Assembly (NCBI GenBank): GCA_032718475.1
Contig: JAUCBJ010001417.1
Span: 1-55,546 of the forward strand
Direction of reading: 5' to 3'
DNA length: 55,546 nt
DNA from: Nemertoderma westbladi
Taxonomy: Eukaryota > Xenacoelomorpha > Nemertodermatida > Nemertodermatidae
The translations under genes were made by a program, and so were the position numbers. Position 1 is the first letter of the stretch; the number at the start of each line of letters is the position of its first letter. Under the pieces are notes generated by a model. That model searched no databases and had not been told where the DNA came from. It saw only the letters and a program-made list of their open reading frames with translations. This document shows positions 10,749-20,141 of the stretch, piece by piece.

Positions 10749-11030
10749 CCTCATTAGGAATAAAAAAGATAGTAAACATTCAGATCGCAAACAATTTAAC
10801 ATAATATAACAAAATTACGTACAACATTGTTTGAAAAGGACACTATTCATTATTCAGCGTTTATGATTCTTGTTTATTTATATAAACCTCCCTCGCTGCG
10901 CTCGCTCTGTAAATAAATACACTCGGGCCATAAAGCTATAAAGGGGAACAGTACCGTATTTTCCAACATTTTCGTTGTTTTTTTTCAACAAATTGTCATG
11001 CTCTTTTATCAGGTTTTTCTCTTGAAAAAT
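10749..11030. other. Intergenic, no gene seen
   Basis: AT-rich sequence with one less AT-rich patch (CCTCCCTCGCTGCGCTCGCT) near 10887-10906. Nothing else is supported. Confidence 0.3.
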
Positions 11031-11710
11031 GTTCTAGAACGTATATTGATTATTCTAGAACTTTAAAAAAATTTTCTAGAACATTTTAATTATAAAGTTT
11101 CGAGAAAATAAATTACTTACTCTTAAAAAGAAAATTATTACAAAAATTGTTCAATTTTAAAATTGTTTATGCTATTTTGCCTGCTTTTTTTTTCTATTGG
11201 CAAGAGATCTAGAACGTTTATTAAATGTTCTAGAACATGTACCAAATGTTCTAGAACATTTTTCGTTTTTTAATTTTTTTTCTATTGGCAAGAGATATAT
11301 ATAGAACATTTATTAAATGTTCTAGAACATGTACCAAATGTTCTAGAACATTTTTATTATCAATTTTCGAGAAAAAAAAACATTCCAGAATATTTGTTCT
11401 TTTAAAAAGAATTATTAAAATGATTGTTTAATTAAAAAAAATTGGAATACAGAACAACTAACCATAACGATAGCATTCCAGAACATTTTTTAAAATGTTA
11501 GCTAGGGCTAGCTATAGATATAATTATAGACTATAGGCTATAGCTATAGATATAAATTACTAGCTATAATTGTAAATTATTACTTGAGTACATAAAATTA
11601 CTAGATATATGTTAATTATACAAAAAAGTGTTAAAAAAAACAAAAAAATTAAAATTTTTTAAAAATGTTATAGAACAAAAATTTATATATTCTAGAACAT
11701 TATTTAACAA
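11031..11710. repeat. Cluster of TTCTAGAA palindromes with an 86-90 bp tandem duplication
   Basis: GTTCTAGAAC or close variants occur at about 11031, 11052, 11073, 11227, 11248, 11318, 11340 and 11690. Segments 11188-11278 and 11279-11362 are two copies of one block that starts TTTCTATTGGCAAGAGAT and holds two palindromes each. The same palindrome recurs elsewhere in the window (2866, 7081, 53446, 54166, 55382, 55449), which suggests parts of one repeat family. Confidence 0.6.
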
Positions 11711-13332
11711 AAAAATAATTCGAAATATCCTAGAATACTTCACACTAACATTAAAAAGTAGTAGCTAGTAAACTAAACACATTTTAGAGCAAACTGAAAA
11801 TGGTGGCACGTACGGAACTCTAGCCCTATAAAGTGTTACTTTTCACACAATGATACAAATAGCTATTTTTTATATTTTATTACCGTATCATAAATAAATA
11901 TATGGCTTTATTACCACATATACATGGATACATTAAACAAAACAACGGCAACTTATTTTACTAACTAAAAATCGCGGACCTTCATCTATCATGCAATCTC
12001 ACACATTTTTTTAATTCCATCAATTATAGCTAATAACAAAAACACTTGAGTACTGTTAGTAGCTATGCGAGTGTGGAATAATTCCAGCACCACTGGAATT
12101 AGAAATATCATAATTGTAAATACAGTCAGTGAGATAAGTACAGAGTACAGTAGGTTCATGGAGTACATATTAAAATGGCTCAGCAATGGCTTCCAATGGA
12201 AATTTAAATTAAAGAATATGTCTTGATTTGCAATCTATACACCATAACTACACGTTCGTGGGGCCATTGCGCAGGACGAGGCTCAGTTATTAGATACAGA
12301 TTAAAATTGAACAATTCTATCCCAAAATCGGTACTTAAGAAATTTAAATAAACCGCCTATTAGAATAAATCAAAGAAGAGAGGAAAGTCCCCCCCCCCCC
12401 CCCCCCCTCCCCCCCTTGCTTCAACCGCCCTCTTAATCTGCGCCACCCCAACCGCAAAGGAGCACAAAGGATTAATGAAAGGCAGAGGTATTAACAAGAA
12501 ATTAGTGTTTTAAAAGAAATATATATTTATGTGCGGAGGCAACCCAATTTGTAAAATTATTAAAACTTACCAATCATTGTGCAAGATAGAGCAAGCTCAG
12601 TGGAAGGATGATTGGAATGTTTCCCCATCTAATATGCAATATGAAGAATGTCAAGGAATGATGATGAGACTGGAAGTATAGAGTGATGGAATGCATTTTA
12701 ACTTAATTACGTTTAGACCAATTAAAAACACATTTCTTAAAGCAAATCTCTTGAACTAATTAAAAACTATAATGGAATGGGGTATGGTGAATACAGTTAT
12801 ATAATTTTGAAGTATAATTATTTAAATCTTATACTAGAAAATAATTAATATCCTATAAGAGGCAGCTTGAAATCGCTGTTTTTACCCTAATCAAACTAAT
12901 TAACTAATTAACAGCTATTATCTTCGCTTCTCAAAGGCCACACGGAACTTAAACTTGGAAAATTTCTAAACTTAGGCCAGACTACATGTGTACCAAGTTT
13001 GGTTAAATTTCATTAACATTTGGCTAAGTTATTAACGTTTAAAATTGGACACGACAGAACAACAGATCAACAGAACAATAGACACACCGATTGAGTTAGT
13101 GGTATGCTAAGCTCGCTTACTTTCGTTGCTCGCCCCACAAACCAACCCTAACCAAACTGACCCAAATAGAAACCTAAGCCAAAACTAAACCAAACCACGT
13201 CCGGTACGATATGTTACAGTATTATATAAAATAATGTTACCTTATCTTTTAATTTAACATCTATTGGACTTAGGGAAGAACCATTCAGGCATTTAATTTG
13301 TTCTCCATGTACCCGTTACCTTCATAAACAGT
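11711..13332. other. Repeat-rich intergenic DNA, no gene called
   Basis: A 19-base C run lies at 12389-12407. The stretch at about 12985-13120 reads ACCAAGTTTGGTTAAATTTC and continues with AACAGA-type repeats, which recalls the 3' tails of RTE-type LINEs or SINEs. This is a weak resemblance. The minus-strand open frame 11989-12186 (65 codons, hydrophobic) has no family I recognise and is not called. Confidence 0.3.
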
Positions 13333-13533
13333 ATTGACTGATTACTGTAATAATGTATACATACATTAATGTAAATACAATTAGATATAACCAAAACATT
13401 AAGTATGAATTCCAGAGTTTGGTTTTAGTTCAGTTACATAACAACTTAATTTTTTATATTTAATTAAAATGATGCGGCATTTAGTATGACCAAAGCGCCA
13501 AACATAGGGACACTATCTCCCTATTGTTTAACC
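13333..13533. repeat. Dispersed repeat, copy B, ending in a hairpin
   Basis: This matches 4711-4903 in the same orientation with scattered changes. The terminal hairpin is kept although its sequence has changed (AAACATAGGGA and TCCCTATTGTTT), so the arms appear to have varied together. It is followed by a G run and a C run near 13547-13570. Confidence 0.62.
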
Positions 13534-13852
13534 CTATTAAACCCGGGGGGGTCAATATGACACCCCCCCCCGTGGTTTTTTTATTATAATTCTGAAATGA
13601 AACAAACGCAGTTGGGAATCTGAAATTTTATGACTTTCCCTAAACATCTATTGTCTTCCTAGTAGTGAAAACCGTTTTCAAAAATATTGGGTAGTTTTCG
13701 AGTTATAGTACCATTTTTTAACCCTACTTTTGGCACTTTTTTTGAGACGTTTTTTGAAAATTACATTTCATTAAATATGAATTGTAAGATCTCTATTTTT
13801 GATTTACCCCTGTTTTTTGGTGTTAGCAATTGGATGGAATTCATTAGAAATT

Positions 13853-14066
13853 TCAAACTTGTTTTTTTGGCGGGTGCCAAATTTTGGTGCCAGCACAAAA
13901 TTTTGAAATACCTCAATTTTGTAAATTGATTGTTAGAAACTTGTTTTTTTACGCTATTGGCGTTTTTTGGGGTTCTGGTTTCAATGAAATATATACGAGT
14001 TGCACCAAGCGTATCAAACTTGTATTTTTCGGTGCAAATTTTGGTGCTAGCACGAAATTTTGAAAA
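13853..14066. repeat. Two diverged copies of a segment, spaced about 155 bp
   Basis: TCAAACTTGTTTTTTTGGCG with the following 36 bp at 13853 recurs, with changes, at 14008 (both contain AAATTTTGGTGC and AAATTTTGAAA). The unit lies in an AT-rich region with no gene. Confidence 0.5.
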
Positions 14067-15217
14067 TCCATTCAATAGATAAAATTGCTTGTGACAATTT
14101 ATTTCTTGCGTTTTAGAGGTTTATGGCAAACGGGATTGCGCTAGTGTACCTGTCAACAAGAGCCGCTCACTCTATCTGTTTATTTACCCTTTTTTCCTTC
14201 GATGTATTGATTTGCTCTATATTTCACTTAGTTCAATACGGTATTTGATTATCTATTGTATTTGACTGAGATACTATACCGGGAGGGTGTGACAACAAAG
14301 TATAACTGTAAATGACTGACTAATTAATTATGTAAAGGGCTCAAGTCTGGTGATTGTGTTTCCCTTTAGGGTAAACGTATTGTGACAAGTCTTTGGTCTA
14401 ATTATATTGATATTACTACAGTATTCAATTTGTGACAACTCTCAATGGTGATGTAATTAATAATAAGAGCTTTGCTTATATTAATGGTCTGAAATATCGC
14501 CATATATTAATTATTTAGTAAGTCAGAGGTATGACAATATACATATCTGATACAATTGTCCAGATTATCACTGATACTTAGTTACAACAACCCACCTGTT
14601 GAGGCGCGTGTAAAATAGACAAATTGAATTTACCAGTAGAATATCCAACAATAATAATTATAATTCAATTATTAACTCTTTAATTTTAGACCTTAGGCCT
14701 GTAATAACCACCAGTCAATTAATCTTGACCGGGGATCAGTGCCTCTGCATGGGCAGTGCGACTTCTTCTGTCAAACAATAACAAAAAGAGTACATTAATC
14801 ACAGAACAACCGCACTTATATACCAGCCTATCAGTAAGGAGCATAGCCAAATGTATTACATTTGAGGCTTAGTAGGCCTTTAGAGTACAAATTAGATCGA
14901 ATATAGGTATGATAGCACTAGATGGCTTAAGAACCTTTTCTAAAGAATAATCTGTAAGAAATAATCAATATGATACCGTAACTGGTCCTTTATCAATGAA
15001 TATACAGTATTTCGGGTAAATTGATAAAATAATTAATTTTAAAGGCACGATTTATAACTGCAGCAACACCGCTTCCATTCATTTAGCTACCAGGGTGTTA
15101 AAGTCAAGGCAGAAGTTCAAATTCGTACAAAAAAATAATCTAATAAGTAAATAATTCAGTTATCAATATCAAACTAGAATTATACAGGGCGTACGTAGCC
15201 CATCATATGAAAAACAT
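14067..15217. other. AT-rich intergenic stretch
   Basis: I see no coding frame, RNA or clear repeat here on either strand. Confidence 0.35.
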
Positions 15218-15441
15218 CTCAACTCGTGAACAAATTAAATCGAGTAGATTAGTGAATATCTATCACCTATGAATAAGCAAACTATAGTGGCAAGTGTATC
15301 TAAAACATATATAAAAGGTTTCAGCTCGTGAACAAATCAAATTTAATGAATTATTAGGTACCAACTACTTCTAAATAAGCAAACTGTAGTTCTAAAGAAT
15401 ATATCTAATACATATAAAATGTCTCAGCTCGTGAACAAATA
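15218..15441. repeat. Three diverged tandem copies of a unit of about 103 bp
   Basis: The marker CTCGTGAACAAAT begins at about 15223, 15325 and 15428. It is followed each time by a related AT-rich stretch that includes AATAAGCAAACT. Copies are well diverged. Confidence 0.55.
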
Positions 15442-15452
15442 AGCTAAAATAA

Positions 15453-16840
15453 TTATTGGGGATACCACTTACTTATTTTACGCATAATATAAAGTAGGAA
15501 TATAAGTCGTATAAAGTAGAATAGCCATAATAAAAAGTAACCGGAAAAAATAACGTTTATTTTCGGGTTCTTTTTCTTTCTGGGGGGTCGCTTGCGACGT
15601 TTCGGTGGCCGGGAGCCATTACCAGGTACCGGAGGTGGAGAACCTTGCACGGATGAAGGCGGAAGGATGAAGTTCCAATGAGTCAGAAGGGGGTGCGACA
15701 GTTCGTACGGTCGATCCACCAGTAGATGTTCCCGGTTGGTTAAGGTTCGCTAACCACGAGTGATGTGAGAACAGAATAGCACAATAACTTTACATAGGCT
15801 AACGTGATCACGCAATCCGCTGAAAATTCGTGGAGTAATCCCACAATCTGATATATTTCAGAAGGGATATTTCGTCGTCCCTTTGGGTCGAGTTAAAAGA
15901 TATTTGACTTTGTTAAATGGTCAAGATATTTCTGCCGGGGCTCGACTTCGATGTCGTCGAGGGGATTAACCGGGGATAGGAAATCCACGCTGCAGGCGGA
16001 ATGCTCGGGTTTCGTTACACAATGTTGACCGTGCAAGACGAAATCCGGGTGGTCCTGAGTCCCATAGCACGGGGGATGGAGAGGACGTCTTTCGAGGTAA
16101 TTATCCCGAATTAAAATCTTCGTTTGATCAGCTCGACCAGGAGGAGCGATAATCCATTCATCAATATTGTCGCATATAGGCTCTACGACGTGAGTTTACA
16201 ACATCGGAGCATTCACATCTAAATTGGGGTTAGAGATGTCGGTGTCGAGAGGTATCGGTCGGGTTTGACTGTATGCGACACCGAAAACGCTTTACAGACC
16301 CAGACGCGTGAATATGTGCTTTACTTTGGAACCCTTCCATTAAAGTCTGGACCGCGGGTTGGATCAAAGAAGATGATTTGCGTTCGTCGTTCAATCATCC
16401 ACGCTACGTCCGCTCTTCGTTCACACGTCAATACGGGGCGACATACTCTAAGAGTGATTTCGATAGATTCACCGGTGAGATCAGCCGTCATCGTATCCAT
16501 CATCTCCGCATGCTGTCCCGAGAACCTCGTTTATTGGAAGAGGGTGTTTTACCATGTCGAAATGCGAGTTTGAATATATGACTGCAACGGGGGTAGGCGG
16601 ACGTCACCACCCCAACCAGACAGCCACACGCCGCAACACAGTCCCCGATCGATCCCTTAGCCGTGAGACTCGAGTTCGCAACTACCAGCGGTACCGAAGT
16701 ATCGTGGCTATATGCTAAACTCTCATCAAGCCAGGGAGACGGGGGGACTGGTTCGGAGCCAGATGTGTCTGCTACAATCCTCGCATCAATGAAAGGTTGG
16801 ACAATTTTATACGCTTCACACGAACTGACACGATATATTT
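15453..16840 (-). other. GC-richer patch with unexplained open frames, perhaps part of a transposon
   Basis: This block is visibly less AT-rich than its surroundings. On the minus strand it holds three long frames without ATG starts: 15453 to about 15752 (basic stretch KRRKRPPRKKK, then a likely membrane helix), about 15894-16190, and about 16509-16838. I do not recognise any of them. They lie downstream of the BEL/Pao relic on the same strand and could be remains of its 3' part or of another element. None can be called a gene. Confidence 0.3.
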
Positions 16841-17539
16841 ATTATTCACACAATTTAGCTTAATTTAAAAGTCGTTTGCGTATATTAATTTCATTTAAAG
16901 TCAAAATACGGTTCAAAAGACATATTTAATATTTACCAGAATGTCACTATTTTATGTATTCATGATAACATGTTGTGTTTCTGTAATGCAAACTGTACTA
17001 AAGGTTGCATTCACAGTTATACGGACACCATTTGGGTTTTCAGAGAAACTCGTTGTTTCGGTTTTAATTAATCCAAATTGTTCGGTGACATGTTGGTAAT
17101 TGGTAAATGTAGACATTAGAACGCTCAGCTCTCACACTTATTTCACACAAGTAACTACTGTAATAGTTACTTGATCATTTATAGCGATATTTAATTTGGG
17201 AAGTTTTAATTTTGGTTATTATTATTAATTTGTATTAAATACAAAATTTTTGAAAATCTTTAGCATATTTCTATGCTGGTAACGTCACACAAATCCGCTT
17301 CCACGATTGAGTATTGTCGTTAGTAATTGGTCATTTATTTTGATTTATTTAAGTTTAAGTCAAATAATTTGTCGTTAATTTAAATTGCTGTATCTGCGTC
17401 CAGAATATACAATGTTCAATTAACATAAGTAGGTTTGTTGCTACAGTGCACTTGTAGTCTAATACTAATACCTATGCTATATTAAATGGCTAATAAATAA
17501 TTACGTTACTCATACTCAATCGTAACCTTCTATACGACG
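16841..17539. other. AT-rich stretch, no gene seen
   Basis: Low-complexity AT-rich DNA separates the patch at 15.45-16.84 kb from the BEL/Pao relic. Nothing is supported. Confidence 0.35.
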
Positions 17540-18527
17540 TTACTCTAAATTGTAGGTTAGACTACTTGGCCTAACTCGTTGTTGCCCGTAGTTACAAGAA
17601 CGTTCCCTTGTCAGTTCTAATAAACAAGGGCGACCGGTTGGTCGATTGAAATAGTGTACCTTTGGCTTAAACGGTGGATGATAGTAGTCAAATCTTTTCT
17701 TTGGAGGTGGCGCTTCTGAATGCGTCACTGGTCCGCCTCAAATCCTTCGGCATGGTATACAACTCTGTAATGTCCGGCCCAGAGCCGCACGAGGGACGAC
17801 AAAACAGTAACGCGTCCCTATCTCACTTAATATATGTTCTCTCCCGGCGTGATATAGTCCATAGTGGATGTCGTGTATCAACTTTGTTTGAATCTCGGGA
17901 TCGAATATTAATATTGGGAACGTAGTGTCTCTAGAAATAGGAGCGTTAGTAAGATGACCTCCAACACGAATTAATCCATTGATCATAGTACCTGAGAATT
18001 TATCCGACAATGGAGTCAAAGGATCGACACTGAGTTGATGATATTCCTCAGGTCTCTCAAGTTTCTGTGAAAGTCGTAACAGTTGTAAATTAGATTTATC
18101 AACTTCATGAGTGTGACAAGCCTACTACAGGTATATTATTAGTACTATATCTGTAGTGGAATAGTTGTTTCAGAATAGTTATAGTCCTACATAATTTATC
18201 CCATGAGCTATAATGGTTCATGGCGCGGGCTATCAGTGGGGGTAGACTTACTTTAGTATTAGGTAAGTCTGATTGACTTTGAAATAATCGGGGGGTGTCT
18301 GGGACAGCTTCAGTCCGGGAGTGAATACTCAAAGGTGGGTCTGAGTTTGGGCTGTCCGATTTGTTTACATAATTATTGGTTACTGTGTCAATGGGTTCTC
18401 CATATTCGTCCGTATTAAATCGGGATGTCGGTTGATTGTTGTCGCTGGGTTTACTGGATTCACCGCAAAATTTTGAAAACTTTGTCCCAAACTCGGGTCC
18501 TCCCACCGCGAATTCCCCCGCTTCCAC
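17540..18527 (-). pseudogene. BEL/Pao integrase linker and H2C2 zinc-binding region, broken
   Basis: The part at 18105-18527 contains PPLIARAMNHYSSWDKLCRT, which resembles the linker before BEL/Pao integrases. The part at 17738-18019 contains GLIRVGGHLTNAPI, then an H...HAGREH pattern and CIPCRR, which matches the integrase zinc-binding region. A TGA then interrupts, and the frame continues with GGPVTHSEAPPPKKR and PPFKPKVHYFNRP, which aligns with the start of the integrase core. The DDE catalytic residues are not seen. Confidence 0.6.
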
Positions 18528-18540
18528 AATATAACCGGGT

Positions 18541-19155
18541 TTAGGAGAATGGATGTACAGTAATTGGTCGATATGTTTTCTGAATGAATGTGGTTAGTTG
18601 ATATGTTATCAACCAGATCTTTAATGATATGTCACTGTTAATCGACTGTTCTGGGCGTAATGGTGGCTCATACGTGAGACCCTGTGTGCAGACCACTACA
18701 TTATTGCAACTTTCCTCGTCCATAGAGAACTCGTCCGTATAGAACTCGTGCATATCGTGTTTATCCAACCAATCTAGTTGTCTACAGATTTCCTTAATCT
18801 CGTCAACAAATGCAATCATTTCCATAGTTATCACACGTTTAACATTGACCACCTTTTGATACAGATATTGGGCTATTGAAGCTTCATCTCCGTACCTGAC
18901 ATGTAATAGTTTCCATAATTCTACCAATCCCTGTGGGTGTCCGATATATCTTTGCGCTAATTTTTTCGGATAAGCTTCCAAACAATCTATTAAGAAGCGC
19001 AGCTTCTCGCTATTGGGTAGCGGTGAACTAAATATACTGTCTTTTACATATTCTCTAAATGGAAGCCATTTTAACTCATTTCCATTAAAATTAATGATTT
19101 CACCTACTTTAACTGCCTGACGCGCTTCAGTACGAGCTACATAAGGGAAAGCCAT
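18541..19155 (-). pseudogene. BEL/Pao Gag fragment (DUF1759-like)
   Basis: A 204-codon open frame contains FNGNELKWLPFREYVKDSIF, then EKLRFLIDCLEAYPKKLAQR and LWKLLHVRYGDEASIAQYL. This is the pattern of the DUF1759 Gag region of BEL/Pao elements (F-G-x-W-x-F, EKL-x-x-L, W-x-x-L-x-x-x-YG). The zinc knuckles expected at its end are absent. The ATG at 19155 falls at the join with a LINE fragment and may not be original. Confidence 0.6.
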
Positions 19156-19720
19156 GGGCAGCCTTGAATAGGCTTCCCAGGATTTGGAAGTTACCGAGAA
19201 TTAATCGGAAACTTAAGGTCCGACTATTTAGAGCAGCAGTAGTTCTATGCGAGGACTCCTCTATGGGAGTCCATGCTGGGCTCTAACTGCTGAGGACCAA
19301 ATCTCTGGATGGCACATTCACAACAATGCTACGCCGGGTTCATTGTGTTAAGTACAATGCACACATCTCCAACCAGACACTATATAACATTGGAGGTGTC
19401 GCATTGGTTCCCCCAAGCTTGACACTAGAACAAAATCGCCTCCGCTTTGCAGGACATTGCTTTCGCCTTGAGGACCAGCCAGTGCATAATCTTGTACTTT
19501 GGCAGCCTCATGGAGTGAATAAGCATGGTGGACAGCCCATGACTTTCTTGAGACGCATCTTAAAGGACACTGGCCTTGAAGATGCGGATGATCTAGCAAA
19601 TGTCATGGGTGATAGGGAGTTGTGGCGGCGCAATTTTGTCGAAAAGCCGGCACAGCATTCTTAAAAATGCAGCTGCAATGCAGCATGCCGATCCTAGTAG
19701 TAGTAGTAGTAGTACAGTAG
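19153..19720 (+). pseudogene. LINE (CR1/RTE/jockey-like) 3' fragment
   Basis: The translation PRIWKLPRINRKLKVRLFRA (near 19182-19240) leads, after a frameshift near 19275-19300, to KSLDGTFTTMLRR and the frame 19326-19664. That frame contains NRLRFAGHCFR, LVLWQPHG, LKDTGLED and DRELWRRN. This is the familiar C-terminal end of a non-LTR reverse transcriptase polyprotein. A GTA-type microsatellite (19693-19720) follows and fits a LINE tail. The catalytic part is missing, so it is a 5'-truncated copy. The exact clade is not resolved. Confidence 0.68.
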
Positions 19721-19973
19721 TACTTTACTGTAGTACTGTATTTTGTACGCTGTAATACCAGCTTAGTGACAACTTTTTTCCAAAAATGTTGAAAATTATC
19801 TGATTAGCTATTATTATAAAATCATAACAAATATTTATAATTTTAAAATAATAACTTACCGTTCACCTAATTTTCTAGAATTTTTGGAAAGTTTTTTATC
19901 TATAAAATCCACTTTTTTTACTAAATTTTGTAAAAAAAACAGCACTATTATTACTTTGTGGATGCCACTTAAA

Positions 19974-20078
19974 TAGTGGTAGAAAGTCTTTCTACCTCTA
20001 TTTTAGTGGCAGAAAGTCTTTCTACCTCTATTTTAGTGGCAGAAAGTCTTTCTACCTCTATTTTAGTGGCAGAAAGTA
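19974..20078. repeat. 30-bp tandem repeat, about 3.5 copies
   Basis: The unit AGTGGCAGAAAGTCTTTCTA followed by CCTCTATTTT repeats with almost no change. AGAAAGTCTTTCT is itself a palindrome, so each unit can form a small hairpin. It lies 63 bp left of the large satellite. Confidence 0.85.
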
Positions 20079-20141
20079 CATCATTTTAGCTCAGTGGTCA
20101 TAGCACATAGCACAAAATAAATAGTTAATAATTATTTACGT

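Larger units (their letters stand above)
17540..19155 (-). mobile_element. Internally deleted BEL/Pao LTR retrotransposon relic
   Basis: A Gag fragment is followed almost directly by the pre-integrase linker and the integrase zinc-binding region. Protease, reverse transcriptase and RNase H, which should lie between them, are missing. Frames change at least twice and stops interrupt. No LTRs were found. The right edge is abutted by a LINE fragment on the opposite strand. Confidence 0.6.

Noticed and set aside
13120-13200. Telomere-like CCCTAA-type repeats
   Set aside because: The CCAACCCTAACC-like stretch is not periodic and covers only a few dozen bases.
13687-14075. Short open frames on both strands (80 and 104 codons)
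   Set aside because: They lie in AT-rich, internally repeated DNA, oppose each other, and have no recognised domain.
16265-16581. Two overlapping plus-strand frames in the GC-richer patch
   Set aside because: Neither resembles a known protein. They overlap in different frames, and the opposite strand also has open frames, so none can be preferred.
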